Source of the DNA: Acanthacorydalis orientalis
Taxonomy: Eukaryota; Arthropoda; Insecta; Megaloptera; Corydalidae
Assembly: GCA_034766995.1 (NCBI GenBank)
Contig: CM068313.1
Span: 16,935,512-16,999,511 of the forward strand
Reading direction: 5' to 3'
Length of the DNA stretch: 64,000 nucleotides
Shown: in pieces, positions 1 to 11,889 of the stretch
How positions within the stretch are numbered: position 1 is the first letter of the stretch
Layout of the letters: each line of letters opens with the position of its first letter
Notes under the pieces: generated by a model
Told to the model about the DNA's origin: nothing
The model's input: the letters and a program-made list of their open reading frames with translations, nothing else
Databases searched by the model: none
Made by a program: the position numbers and the translations under genes

Positions 1-123
1 TAATATTAATAGAATTGACCATAAAGCGTGTATTTTTCGTTTATAATTTAATAAGGAATATATTTAGTACGTATACAAGCTTCCTTTTTTTTAAAAAAAC
101 ACAAATATTTATTTGAAATTTTA

Positions 124-126
<3 letters not shown>

Positions 127-175
<49 letters not shown>
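127..175. repeat. (AT)n microsatellite
   Basis: Uninterrupted AT dinucleotide run of about 49 bp. A second run of about 36 bp lies at 633-668. Open frames across it are artefacts that read as Ile-Tyr repeats. Confidence 0.97.
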
Positions 176-180
<5 letters not shown>

Positions 181-631
181 ATATAATTTTTAAACTTAAA
201 TAGAAGAAAAATAAATTCAATTATAATATAATGAAAAAGGAGACATATTTAATTTTGCCGAGAACATTATTTTTGTGATATTATACGAGATATGCGAACT
301 TTTGATGATACTGAGGTAAAAGAATCCCCTTAAGTGTTTTCGAAATAAATATTGCAACTCGATTACTTATTTGTTATAAGCAGACTCTGATATTAGTAGA
401 TCTCAACATGAATGTCAAGACTTTATCGATCTGTTTCTGTTCTGTGTCTTTTTAAAAATACATTTACAAATACATAAATATTTTTCTTTTTATGCTCTAT
501 AACGTGTATGTTATAGAACAGCGAAAATAACGGAATAACCTTCAATTTTAAATATTTATGTTTTGATATTATTCCAACCACTTTTTGAACAAATACATTC
601 GGTATAAATAATTCACAGTTAAAAAACAATG

Positions 632-674
<43 letters not shown>

Positions 675-735
675 TAAACTAATGTGTAAGAAATAATATT
701 TTTCCAAAGAATTTAATTTAATTTTATTTTCTTAG

Positions 736-795
736 ACGCAGGAGACCTTGAATGATTTAGTTTATGAAAAGGAGTGGATATTATCTATTGTTCAG
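736..795 (+). CDS. Candidate internal coding exon (60 nt), unknown gene
   Basis: A pyrimidine-rich tract ending in TTTTCTTAG is followed by 60 nt and a good donor, CAG|GTAAGA. Only one frame is open. It starts and ends on a codon boundary and reads TQETLNDLVYEKEWILSIVQ; the other two frames hit stops within six codons. The sequence uses mixed, higher-complexity codons unlike the flanking AT-rich DNA. The terminal exon candidate at 40036 is open in the matching phase, so the two could be spliced to give a C-terminus of about 36 residues. I do not recognise the protein, and no domain can be assigned from so few residues. A chance open stretch with two good splice sites is possible but not very likely. 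Confidence 0.5.
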
Positions 796-1431
796 GTAAG
801 AATTAAAAAAAAATCACATTTAATAATTTTGTTTACATAAATTCAAATATTTCTCTTTTATAACTATCTCTTGTATAAATTCTTTAGTTAATAAAGTCAA
901 ATTTATAAATGATTCAATCAATCATTCACTGATTAATCTCTTATTTATGAATCGTTCTTTGGGGTGATTACTTAATAAATAACCTACTTGCTCTATAACT
1001 ATATTGTGTATGTACAATGTATACACTTTTTAAAATATTAAACAGTATTAAAGTATACAACACCAATGTTTAATAATAGTATCCTAATTTGTAAGCTGAA
1101 CATTTTATTTAATAAAAAAACAATTTTAATTCTCAGTATATTCAGCATTATAGATATAATATGTATTATATTTTACTTATTAACTCTTACACTTCAAATA
1201 AAAAAATATTGGTATTTTTTTCTGAAAAGAACTCATACTATGGAAGTTGTTACCAAGAGCAGGTGTATTCATATTATATTTATTTATTTATAAATGATGC
1301 AGTTGTATATTCACTGAAAGTGGATCAACAACACTTATACAAATATACACACACATGTACATATATATATACACATATAAATGTAAACATATATAACTCT
1401 GGAGAAATCAACTGAAATATCTTTTTTTCAG

Positions 1432-1438
1432 ATCACAG
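1432..1438 (+). other. 7-nt microexon or recursive splice (ratchet) site
   Basis: The sequence reads ATCTTTTTTTCAG, then ATCACAG, then GTAAGTT. A strong acceptor and a perfect CAG|GTAAGT donor are separated by seven bases. This fits either a 7-nt microexon or an insect-type recursive splice point, where a polypyrimidine tract is followed closely by a juxtaposed acceptor and donor. It lies about 640 nt downstream of the exon candidate at 736-795. If it were a retained 7-nt exon it would shift the frame, and the exon at 40036 would then stop after three codons. The ratchet reading keeps that frame. Confidence 0.4.
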
Positions 1439-1439
1439 G

Positions 1440-2290
1440 TAAGTTCCCAATTGTATGTCACAAGTGTATTCGATATTTGAAAATTTTACACTGACATGAC
1501 ATCATATGTTGACTATCATTGAATTTATCGAAGAAGCTTTTTTTGGTACGTTGATATTCTATAGAAATATATGCTTATTTCAATGCTGCGAATTTGACGT
1601 TACGTTCTTTGGGATTTGTATGAAATTGATATACAATAAAGTATATTTTATCGACGTAGAAAAAGACATTACATTAATGTATTTGTAACAATTTATTAAA
1701 TATATTTTGCAACTAATTATCAGTCTATGTGTGATTCGTTCTAAGATCAATTTATGATAATTAGCAAAATGAACTTGCTTCAATTACACTGTGTTGTGAA
1801 GTTACTGTGATAACTATATTAACAGTTTCTTAGTATCGTCAAAGTATAATATTTACCCTTAGGCAGAACTTGTATTAACTAATACGTTTCAAACATATTG
1901 TACCTGTTGAAATTGAGAACTAACTATTACTCGTTATATGTACATTAATCGTGGTATATATTTTACTGTATAGTGTTATTGTAAATGGAATTACAGTAAG
2001 AACTAAGTTAATTGTTAAAAAGTAAATCTTATGTATGATATTATTTTTTTTTATTACAAAATAATCAAAATCCGAGATTTTTTTTATTAAATAAACAGAC
2101 AATTGTTACTTTTTCTAAACAAAACAATACAATTTCACGTTTGGATTAAAAATTGATAAAATATTAGTTAATATTTTATTTTATTATGATCCTTTTTTAT
2201 AGCTTGAAAAGAAGGAATACTTTTTGTTTTCGATAAAATTAATAAATAATTTGTCTTATTATAAATACACTTATCATTTTTTGTATACAA
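1440..2290. other. AT-rich intronic or intergenic DNA, nothing recognised
   Basis: No coding signal, inverted repeat or transposon end was seen. Short open frames on both strands overlap each other and have no support. Confidence 0.5.
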
Positions 2291-2291
2291 T

Positions 2292-2500
2292 ACTGGGGGG
2301 GGAGAGGTCCATCCCTACTCACTTAGCTCCTCAACCCCCGAGCTCGCTGCACTCGCTCACTTGTCAATTATAAGCATGGACATGTAACCTAATAAAACAA
2401 TAAACTTGTCAAAAAAGTAAACAAGTCGAAGTCATGGATTTATATATATGTTAGTATGTCTACATAAACATTCTAGCAGGTAGATTATTTTTTGCAATGT
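2292..2500 (-). mobile_element. Non-autonomous Helitron-like element, copy A
   Basis: On the minus strand this copy shares with 4227-4515 the motif TCTACATAAACAT followed by TAG and GTAGATT, then a common 3' block containing GTTTATTGTTT, ATAATTGACAAGTG and alternating GAGCG / CAGCGAG motifs. It ends in a C-rich run and CAGTA near 2292, where the better copies end in CTAG. The absence of terminal inverted repeats and the GC-rich hairpin next to a CTRR-like 3' end are what is known of Helitrons. The family assignment is an inference from that architecture. Confidence 0.5.
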
Positions 2501-2509
2501 AGAGTTTTA

Positions 2510-4200
2510 TAAAGTTTTCTATGGATAATTTTGATTATATATATATTACAAATTAATTAATTATTTAAAATGTCAAATTGTTTATTATCAAAATTAAATC
2601 TTAAAAGAGAGATCAAATAACTATAATTACTGGTAGTTACTTTACTGATTGCATGAAATCTGTAATTTCCTTCTAGTAATTGTTTTTCTAAAATGATAAA
2701 TAACATGTGTGTTATAAATGAAATGATTTACTCGTTTTGTTCACATATATTTTTTTAATTTAATTCTGTGTGAATTTTTTATTTTATAATTTAAAAAACA
2801 AATTAATTTGTATATTAGATATGTGTATAGTAAATTGAAATGTTAATTATACATCGATTTGAATTAAAATTACTTATAATGGCATTTATTGCTTTTAGTT
2901 AAATATGATTTATTAATTCATGATTATGAATTCATGAACAGTATTCATTAAATAATTAATTGACTTGAAAATATATAGATGTATCATAGTTTCCGATTTG
3001 GTTTTATGTGTGAATTTTAATAATGATTACATTTAATCCCAATAGTAATTTTTTATAAGAAATCAAAGTAGTTAGTTTATAATTAATTATGATCATGTTA
3101 ATTTAATGCACAATTATTTTTGCTATATTGTTATTTACTTTAAAAGATAAAATCGAAAATAATAAAATAATTTGTGTTTTTTTATATAATGTATTTTAAT
3201 ACATGGAAAAAAATATTATTTTATATTTATTTTCAATATAGAAATATTTATATTTGTTAACAGAAAAATAATACTGTAATAATAGATAAATATTGTAAAA
3301 CAAAAAATACTCAGAGTTATATTAAAGTACCAAATAAAAACCTGCTGAGTAATTTTTTAAATATTTAAAAATAATATTTTTTAATGCTTTTTTTGGACGA
3401 AAATACTATAATTTTACATAGTGACATTTGATGTAAAAATGTGATATTTAAAGATGAGTTCATTAGAGTGAATGATGACACTATTTATTTGTCTTTTTTG
3501 ACTGTCACATGCGTGATATTGGGCGGTTTAATAGGGTATGAAATTCATTTATTGTCAAAAGGAAGGCATTGTGGAAAGAGTATAAAATATTGAAAATTTT
3601 CTAGCTAAATGTATTCAACGAATTTATATTCAATAATGATATTTTTGATTTTTTATTTTTAAATCAGATATTCACATGATCTATACCAAAACTAGACGGT
3701 TTTCTGAGATGTTCTGCGTGGACTTGGTTATAATGCAGAATATATATTCGCATTACGTGAGAATTCAAGTCAAAGAATGTTACTTTTGTTAAATTATGTT
3801 GTAGAAATGAAGTGATACTGCGAATGGAAGAAAGTTAGAGACGGTACTTGAACTACCGCAAGTTGAGCTGCTTCAATTTACTGAAAAAATTATACTTATA
3901 TACTTAGAAACTTAATAATAATGTATACCAAGATATGAAACGAGATCGGCTAAGTTTTGAAGACATTGCAAAAAATACAAGAATGTATTTAATAAGGAAA
4001 AATGATAATTTTATTTTATAATGACTCTTGACTTGTCTTTCGGGTAAAGTTTTTTCTCTTATTTCATATTTCATAAATAAAATATATAACATTAATAATT
4101 ATATTATTTAAATTAAATCTTCAACACATGAATTGTTGAATTATATTTTTGTCTGAACACTGATTAAAAGATATTTTTTCATTCTCTCTTTATATATATA
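2510..4200. other. AT-rich DNA, nothing recognised
   Basis: Simple AT-rich sequence with no exon-like or transposon-like structure seen. A minus-strand open frame of 62 codons at 3904-4092 has no supporting features. Confidence 0.5.
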
Positions 4201-4226
4201 TATATATATGTATATATATAATAATA

Positions 4227-4414
4227 ATAGGGGGATTTACCTCTTGCTCGCTACGCTTATTAAACCCAGTGTTCACTAAACTCACCCACTTGTCAATTAT
4301 CAACCTGTACGTGCATCCGAATGAAACAATAAACATATTTTTTAAAACTCCTTATGTCTATATAATTATTATCAGTTATATAGCTACGTAATCGTTATAT
4401 CTATCTATCGATTT

Positions 4415-4455
<41 letters not shown>

Positions 4456-4515
4456 CATACATATGTATATATATTAGCCATGTCTCTACATAAACATGGT
4501 AGTAGATTTTTTTTG
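4227..4515 (-). mobile_element. Non-autonomous Helitron-like element, copy B
   Basis: Most complete copy of the family, on the minus strand. Its 5' part carries a small hairpin (CCATGT and ACATGG arms, about 4477-4498). Next come internal TA, GA and GATA microsatellites (about 4395-4475). The conserved block follows, with GATTACGTAGCTATAT, ATAATTATATAGACATA, GAGTTTTAAAAAATATGT and the GACAAGTGGG ... GCGTAGCGAGC tail. It ends near 4227 in CCCCCTAT, immediately followed by an AT microsatellite. A 5' hairpin, an internal microsatellite and a GC-rich 3' tail resemble Helentron-associated (HINE/DINE-type) elements. That class assignment is inference. Confidence 0.55.
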
Positions 4516-4519
4516 TGTC

Positions 4520-5682
4520 CTTTAATTTTTTTGTGACTAAATACTATAATATATATATATATAGTCATTTTTTCTAACTTCTATGAGTAGAAAGGTGTAA
4601 TAAAATGTATTAAAAATTATTTAATTAAATTTTATAACTTGCAATAAAATTTTTTATAATTTTATTAATTATGCACTATAATATTTCTACAAAAGAGTAT
4701 TTCTGAAAATAGAAACATTTGTAACAATTAATATTAAAAAAATAGATGAATAACTTTTAAAAAAATAATAACTGTTGCACTCAGACAAAAGCATATCGAT
4801 TATATAAAATATTTCCAAATATTTGTCCATACATATATAAAAAAATCATACATAAAACCGTATTTTTGATATCAAATTATCCTAATGGAGCAAATCATAT
4901 AAAATCTCATTATTTGGTGAATATTTTACATGAATTTCGAAAGGATATACTCTAATAATTTATTAATTTGTTTAAAAATTAAACTTGATAATTTCATATC
5001 ATGGACTTAATACCAACTAAATATTTTAACTATAAATTAATAGTGCCGATAAATTCTAATTTATCAGTAATTTGAATACAAAAACAAATATTTAATAGCT
5101 ACAAACGTTAAATAATTTGTGAACATTAATGTCAGATATTGACACCTGCACCGTAAACACGTTTAATATATCTCTGTCATGGTAATTTAGTCATGTATAT
5201 TGCGTTAAAATATGCAGCGTGGATTTAACGTGCGGAATTACTCTGATGTATAGTTAAAAAATATCCTGAAGGGAGCGTAATACATCCTCATACACAAAAC
5301 ATATCGCAACGAGCTCGTTGTATAAACCGTTGCAGTAGCGTGATCGGGATAAATATTTTTTTTTTTGAGACCAGCTAAACGGGAACCCATCAAACAATAG
5401 ATATATTGCTCCTTTTATTCGAAAATATTACATTGTTTCGAACATTCGATTTTTTCGGCGGTTTTGATATGTATTATTAAACATAGATAACAAAGTAAAT
5501 TTTTCACATGCATGGAAAAACGTGTTCACGGGCTATATGTATCCAATTTACTAGATATGGCTGTTACTGAATTGTTTACTTCAGTTTTTTTTTTATATTT
5601 TGTTTCATATTTATCTTTTATGGAAGGTGGATTTTATATTTATATTATCGTTGATATATTAATAAATACTTTCTTAATTCAG

Positions 5683-5722
<40 letters not shown>

Positions 5723-6040
5723 TACATTCAAATTCTTTTTTTTAAAATTAAATGATACTATACAACCAATTCATATTACTAACAGATATGTCATTCATAT
5801 GAAAATATGAAAATGCATTATATATTTTTATTATTTGAAACGGATAATAATGAAAATAAAAAATGAATGAGAACTGCAATAAATATTAAATCAGAATCGA
5901 GGATAAGGTAAACAATAAATCACTGAAGATTTTAAAAATAATTTTAATTGTTCTTTTTAATACTACTTTTTAATCATTATTAATTTTCTACTATATATAT
6001 ATATGTATATATATACATATGTATATATAAATAAATATAT
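4520..6040. other. AT-rich DNA with one higher-GC patch at about 5140-5380
   Basis: Mostly simple sequence. The patch around 5140-5380 (CACCTGCACCGTAAACACG, GCAGCGTGGATTTAACGTGCG, CGCAACGAGCTCGTTG) has many CpG dinucleotides and no usable open frame, so it may be regulatory. An ATG open frame at 5512-5745 ends in an AT/CA microsatellite and is not credible. Confidence 0.35.
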
Positions 6041-6051
6041 ATATATATATA

Positions 6052-6295
6052 CAGTGGCGTATCTAGGAGGAACCAAGAGGCCCTGGCATTTCCTAAAGCT
6101 CCTATATACACAGAAAGATTAATGTAACCACGAGTGAAGCAATTTAAGAGCTTTGAAAAATGAAAAGAAAACTGAATTTTATTCTTTAAATACATTTTTA
6201 TAATCATCTAATGAATTTTATTGAATTCACATTAAAAATATTTTTATCCGTTCAACTCGCCCCTCCTCCAAGATTAAATCCTGTATGCGCCACTG
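6052..6295 (-). mobile_element. hAT-like MITE, copy 1
   Basis: A 244-bp element bounded by CAGTGGCGTATCTAGGAGG on the left and the inverted GCGCCACTG on the right. It has no coding capacity. The reverse complement matches the copy at 14699-15001 along its length, including GAACGGATAAAAAT, TGTGAATTCAATAAAATTCATTAG and TCGTGGTTACAT. CAGTGGCG-type termini are common in hAT non-autonomous elements. Both flanks are AT repeats, so an 8-bp duplication cannot be judged here; the second copy does show one. Confidence 0.75.
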
Positions 6296-6299
6296 TTTA

Positions 6300-8180
6300 T
6301 ATATATATATATATATATATTAAAAATTAATATTTTTAAAAATAAAAAGGCTACTTAGACATAAAGGTTTCAATATTATGTTCTGAAAAAATATTTTAAG
6401 GCAACATATTATTCAGGATGAAAAACGATTCAAATATATTGCAGAACATATGCTCCATATTGATTAATTCAAATGTATATGTCATCACCCCATTTACTAC
6501 CTCATTGAAAAAAATTGCAAATTGTAATACATGTTATAGGAACATTTGAATATGCCAGATTCAGGTATCCTAGGAGTTCAGCAACCCGTGCTGTGATTAA
6601 TTATATTTCATCGTCGGTCGCGTACCGACACTGATTTGTGATGTTCGATCAAGCGATCGACAGCACTAACCCTACACCTTTCCAAACTACCTGTTACAAC
6701 CCACTCCCGACGTGAGAGAGAAACTACTGCGATAATACAGTTTACGTCTTCCATAGCTTCCCCGGTACAATTCGTTGATATAATTTATCTGAAATTGATG
6801 TAAGAAACGCGAAAGTTGCAGAAATCGAAATAAACAATGGAAAATATAATTTTAGAAAATTGTTTTTGTATTCTTGTTTCAAGAGAATGCTGTTCTTTTA
6901 TAAGAATGTTGCATCATGCTCGGCATTTTTCATCTATAAAATATTATGAAAATTTATAAAAAAAGTAATGTGATATTCTGGATATGGGAGAACAGTGACA
7001 TTGTTATTTCGGTAATATGTTCAACTGAATTACGTATTTCCGTGTACGTTACATATAATCATTCAATGCGGAATGTTGCAAAAAAGATTTTCATGTGACG
7101 TGAAAAGAGATAGACATACGGGCGTTTAAAAATTACATCCGTTTACGCTTGCGAACATAACAATGGTCTTTGTTTATATCTTTTTAATATGCCATAATTT
7201 TATTACAAACATTGAAATTCAGTAAATATTTCTTATGAAAATAGTATTCTTATTTAGGTTACAACAAATTTCAGTTAATTTAATTGATTTTTTTGTATTA
7301 CATTTTCTAAAAGGTTAATTTTTTTATTCGTTAACAATAAGATGGTTTTTGAAAATTGGAAACAGATTAAAATGTTTAAAAAACAGTTATTTTATATTAA
7401 AAGCTTGCGCTTATATAAATTGATCAAGTAATTAATAATTGAAAAGTTTATATTTATACCATTTATTATAAGATTTTATAATTATTAATAAATTTAAAAA
7501 AAAAATCAATAAGTGAAATTAAGTATTTACACATTTTGAATTATTATTCAATGCAAATTATATTTAAAATTAAATATAAAAAAATGATTGAAAATGTCAC
7601 CATCCATGAGAGGATTAAATCTCGTTTTTATTAAATATATCGATGGTTATATTGGAAGAGAATGTATTTATGTGAGAATATACTTAAAAATGTTAAATTA
7701 AACAATACTATTTAATTAACAATAAAAAGTATTATTATTAAGAAAGATTAAATTAATATCTTCCTATATATAAAAAATAACTCCATCCTAAAATTTACAT
7801 AAAACTTTTTTTTCCTGTAAACCATTTCCTCGGAACGCCGCTCATCCCGTTACACTTTACAAGTAGCACGTTAAGTATTTTTATCCCCAATAATCAATGA
7901 TTGGTTAATTCATATCACGTGGTTTCTGTTCTGATTGGTTGACATCAGTCACATATATGTAACCATCTCACGGTGTACAACGAAAGAGGGTATACGATTT
8001 TAGTGTAAAACTCATAAGAAATTTATTGAAAATATTGTACTCGCTGAAGCTTTAGAGTAAAAAAATGTTACACATTTTAACACTGTATTTTGTTGTTAAT
8101 TTTTATAAACTTTTCCAATAAAATTTTTACGAATTACATTTTACACAGATTATTTGTGGTTAATTTTTGTTATTTGTTAC
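6300..8180. other. AT-rich DNA with two higher-GC patches
   Basis: The patch at about 6590-6780 has CpG-rich words (CGTCGGTCGCGTACCGACAC, GATCAAGCGATCGACAGC) and no open frame, so it is a possible conserved regulatory element. The patch at 7820-7990 is described separately. The rest is AT-rich sequence in which nothing was recognised. Confidence 0.35.
7896..7942. promoter_or_regulatory. CCAAT / E-box / CCAAT cluster
   Basis: Two inverted CCAAT boxes (TGATTGGTT at about 7898-7906 and again at 7932-7940) flank a palindromic E-box, CACGTG (7916-7921), all within 45 bp. The surrounding stretch, 7820-7990, is richer in GC than its neighbours. CCAAT boxes bind NF-Y and CACGTG binds bHLH-type factors. 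The cluster could be a promoter or enhancer core, but no transcript start or coding exon is visible next to it. Confidence 0.35.
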
Positions 8181-8185
8181 GGGAG

Positions 8186-8253
8186 AGCGAACGTTAGAGA
8201 GGGGGGAGGAATCCCCCTTGATGGTCGATGAGCGTACTGAGTAGGGGCAGGGC
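8186..8253 (+). mobile_element. Degenerate Helitron-like 3' end
   Basis: GC-rich patch with GAGCGAACG, GTCGATGAGCG and TGAGTAGGGGCAGGGCC, matching in order the tail motifs of the copy ending at 19029 (GTCGATTAGTGAGCG ... GGAGGGCGCAGCCCC). The terminal CTAG is not preserved. It lies about 75 bp before a TA/CA microsatellite. Confidence 0.35.
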
Positions 8254-8326
8254 CGTTTGTTAATAAAATAAAATGAAAGGTGGTGATATTGTATAACAAT
8301 CGATTATATAAAAATATTAATTTGTA

Positions 8327-8327
<1 letters not shown>

Positions 8328-8363
<36 letters not shown>

Positions 8364-8368
8364 CACAT

Positions 8369-8412
<44 letters not shown>
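8328..8412. repeat. Compound (TA)n-(CA)n-(TA)n microsatellite
   Basis: AT run, then TACATACACATACACACACACACA-type repeats, then a second AT run. Confidence 0.95.
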
Positions 8413-8416
<4 letters not shown>

Positions 8417-8655
8417 TTTTGAAAATGTTTATAATAGATTCTCTATAATAAGTGTATATTATCCATTTGAATTTTGTACCTAGAAATTCAATTGGTTTTT
8501 AGTAATGCATATCTGATAATAATTTACTTTAATTATATCATTGTATATTTTTATATTTAAAGTAATGAAAAATTAAATAATAGATTTAAAGTACAGATGA
8601 TATACTATAGATTGAAAATTAATATAAAATATATGAAAATAAAGAAAAATAAATA

Positions 8656-8658
8656 ATA

Positions 8659-8726
<68 letters not shown>

Positions 8727-8738
8727 TATAAATTCATA
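8656..8738. repeat. (TA)n microsatellite
   Basis: Nearly pure TA run of about 80 bp with one early TG and one AA interruption. Confidence 0.95.
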
Positions 8739-8739
8739 T

Positions 8740-11380
8740 TTATTTATTCATTTTAAATGACAAAATTTTAATAAAGAAATTAAAAATTGTATACAATACA
8801 TATCTGCAACACTAGATAAAAACAGATCGGATGAGTTTATTTTTAAATAATGTAATTTGAATGAATATGTTTCCTGCATGTCAAAAATTAGACCATTCAA
8901 GTAAAAACTAGGGAGCATTTTTTTTTGAACAAAGAATATATGATTTTCAAATCATTTCTACGACAGGTAGACAAACAAATTTCTTTCCAAAAGAAGATAA
9001 GCGAAGAATCGAAGCGTCACCTGTTACATTTGTAATAGGATAAAATGTATCATAACTGTTTTGAATAACAAATCAATACCGACCAACAAAACAAATGGGA
9101 TGTAAAACGTATTTTTTTTCAAAAGATCGAAAAAAGAACTCACTTTCATTGTTGGAGAAGAATAGCGTTGAACTGATCGTAACGTCACTGTGGCAGCACT
9201 GTCGTTGCCTACAAGCCGCGTGCAAAGAAATTGAAATGTGCAATATAAAGCTCCGCAGACAGGCCGTCTTTAAGAAAGAAGCCATAAAACCGTTTCAGCA
9301 CAACATATTTCAATAAAGCGTATTACATTACGCAAATATTTTCACGGAGTATGAAAATAAATGTCGCCAATTTTCATACAATATGTAAACAAATATATAG
9401 CAGAAAGCGTTAGTCGGCTAAATTATAGCTGACGTCGGTTGGTTACACTATAGTAGGGGTTGGTGGTTTTCGAAAGCAAATATGGCGCCGCAATTTTATC
9501 CTACTGGAATTCTTTATAGGTGACATTAATTAAAAAAGACTATTTTACTAAAATTTAGTTGTTAGTCTAATACATTTCGAAAGTACTAGCGCTGTTGATT
9601 TTTGGAGCTCTATATAATCATTTCAATGTATGCTATTTTACGTCTCATTTTTTATAATCATTTACTTAAACATATACACTTGGACTTATTAATATAGGAA
9701 GACTTTAAAATGGATTTATTTACATTCATTATATTAGTAATTTTCCTTTTTACTTTAATCAAATTGTATCTATAAATTAATTAATTTGAAGATTAATTTG
9801 TTTGATAGTTAATTTACTTATAATATTTTTAAACTCATTAAAAATATAGGTTTCAATAAAAGATTGAAAACATTATTTGAAAATATCGATTAATTTGAAT
9901 TTACATTACAATCATACATGTACGTTTCAATTAAATAAGTTTATTTTCTTTTAAAAATACTGTATTAATAAATAGATACTTTAATATGAAGTTGATAATT
10001 ATAAATTACGTTTTATATAAACTTTTTAATTGAATTTAATATATATATATATTAGTTTTTTTTATTTTTTTAAATATTATAGAATATAATATATAGAATT
10101 AAATATATAGAATATAAGTATACTTATACCTTTATTATTAATTTAATTTATTTATTTTATGTTTTATCAAGTAATTGTCTTTGAAAACGAAATTTAAATA
10201 CCATGATTCGTTTTTAGAAATAGCACATTGTGGGTTATTTCTTTAAATTGGAAGTGTTATTTTTTTATAAGAAAACTAGTATTTTTGTTTCTTTATGAGA
10301 AATGGATTTATTAATTTTTAAAAATTACAATCTCACACATTATAAAAATGTTCAACAATTGTTCTTTGTTCATTTTTATCGATTAATAATAAAATTGATG
10401 GCGATATGGTCATTTTTAGAATGCAGGAAGAGAAAGTTTGGGTTTTAGTAGAATGTGTTACTTAAATATCTATATTTTTATGTCTATTTATTTACTGAAA
10501 AAGAGATTTTAAAAAGATTATAATTTTTCGTTGTATATCGAATATTAGAAGACTGTTTTATGGACACAATTTGAAACGATTTTTTTTATATTAAATATCG
10601 TTTATTAATAGCCACAAATATATACATTGTATATTTTCTATAAATTAGTTTTTTATTTAATAATTACTGATTTTAAATATAAAAAATACTAGTTGTTTTA
10701 TTTTTAAAGCAAAATAAACATTCTAGACTCTTTATTCAATTTTTAATGTCTTAACATAAATATATTTTTTTCTTGCATTAATTATGACTTTTATTATGAA
10801 AATAATGTTTCTTTGAATATGATGACGTCAATATATATATATTTTTGGAAATATAATCAGTAGGGATGGATTTGTAATATATATACTCAAACAAACAGCT
10901 AGGACAATATGCTGTACGCTTATGCATATTCAGTTTGTCAGTGGGTGTTGTGAAATGAAATTCAATTCAGAATAATTATCGATAGGTTATTTCCGAAATT
11001 TAAAATGTAATTTGTCACTGACAACAGATATAATGATATTGCAATATAGAAGGATGTGTTTTTTGTGTACTGTAGGTATTATGGCATTACTCTAATTTAA
11101 CTTTTTTATCTATGAAAATGAATAACGTTTCAACTTTTAATGAGGATCATTACTGGATAACAGTCAGCGTGTAATGTTTTGATGCAACGAAACATGCATT
11201 GTGAAGTCTATGAACTGCAATAAATATTGAATATCATTGAAATCATAAGTTTTCTCTGGAGATCTTGTAGGTACAATGTTACATATCAGAAATGTATATT
11301 AAAATTGCATGCAATCGATATGTAACCGCAGGTAACGAATAAAGAGCAAAAACGGAAAAAGAAAAACGTAAGACATCAGG
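8740..11380. other. AT-rich DNA with a higher-GC patch at about 9070-9500
   Basis: 9070-9330 carries overlapping open frames on both strands (70-73 codons) but neither shows recognisable protein features. It also has AACGTCA and CpG-rich words. Around 9428-9500 there is GACGTCGGTTGGTTACAC and ATATGGCGCCG. The patch may be a promoter or conserved element. 9530-11380 is AT-rich and nothing was recognised in it. Confidence 0.3.
9482..9519 (+). CDS. Weak candidate first coding exon
   Basis: ATGGCGCCGCAATTTTATCC opens a 12-codon frame (MAPQFYPTGILY plus two bases) that ends at TATAG|GTGACA, a plausible donor. It sits at the edge of a GC-rich patch with GACGTC and GGCGCC motifs that could be a promoter. 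A run this short can easily occur by chance, and the next exon was not found. Confidence 0.2.
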
Positions 11381-11389
11381 AGGCTTAGT

Positions 11390-11880
11390 TCTCACGGAAT
11401 TGTTCACGGGCGTAGTGAATGCTCACTACACTCACTACGGTTAGACCTCGCGGCGTCCTATCATATCCCATAACCTGTCTCCCTACAATGTTTCTTTGCG
11501 GCGGGACGTTAAGAGGCGAGCTAGCGACCCGTTGATGACCTACTTGTCGTGGCGTTGTTCGTCGAACACGGTTTGCCGCATTCCTCTATCATTGATTCTT
11601 GATACCCACATAGGATTTTTATATCAAGCTCCGTATATTCGCAACTGGTTTTATTTTTTTTTCGTATTCGTTTTATCTTGTGTACGGCAAAATGCACTTA
11701 CTTTCGTCCGTAAATGTGATTTCGATTTATTCAATAATGGAGAGCGAGCCAGTTACGTTATAAAATGCGCGAAAGCGACACTTTAACGGATTCGTGACGC
11801 GGGGAGATGTTATAAACGAAGACGTGCACTACGTGAACGTAGCGAAACATGGGTACCAAACGTCACGGTGTATGATTTGT
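11390..11880. promoter_or_regulatory. GC- and CpG-rich island, possible regulatory element
   Basis: This stretch stands well above the local base composition. It contains the inverted repeat CGTAGTGA ... TCACTACG (11411-11418 / 11432-11439), GGCGGGACG, GGTTTGCCGC and a twice-used GGGTACCAA (around 11851 and 11886). An open frame of 96 codons at 11496-11786 begins at a non-ATG codon, has a run of aromatic residues and matches no family I know, so I do not call it a gene. A promoter or conserved enhancer is the simplest reading. Confidence 0.3.
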
Positions 11881-11889
11881 GACTTGGGT

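Noticed and set aside
9073..9316. Overlapping opposite-strand open frames of about 70 codons.
   Set aside because: Neither shows protein-like features; at most one could be real and nothing favours either.
11496..11786. 96-codon open frame in a GC island.
   Set aside because: No ATG at its start and no recognisable domain; few stops are expected from base composition.
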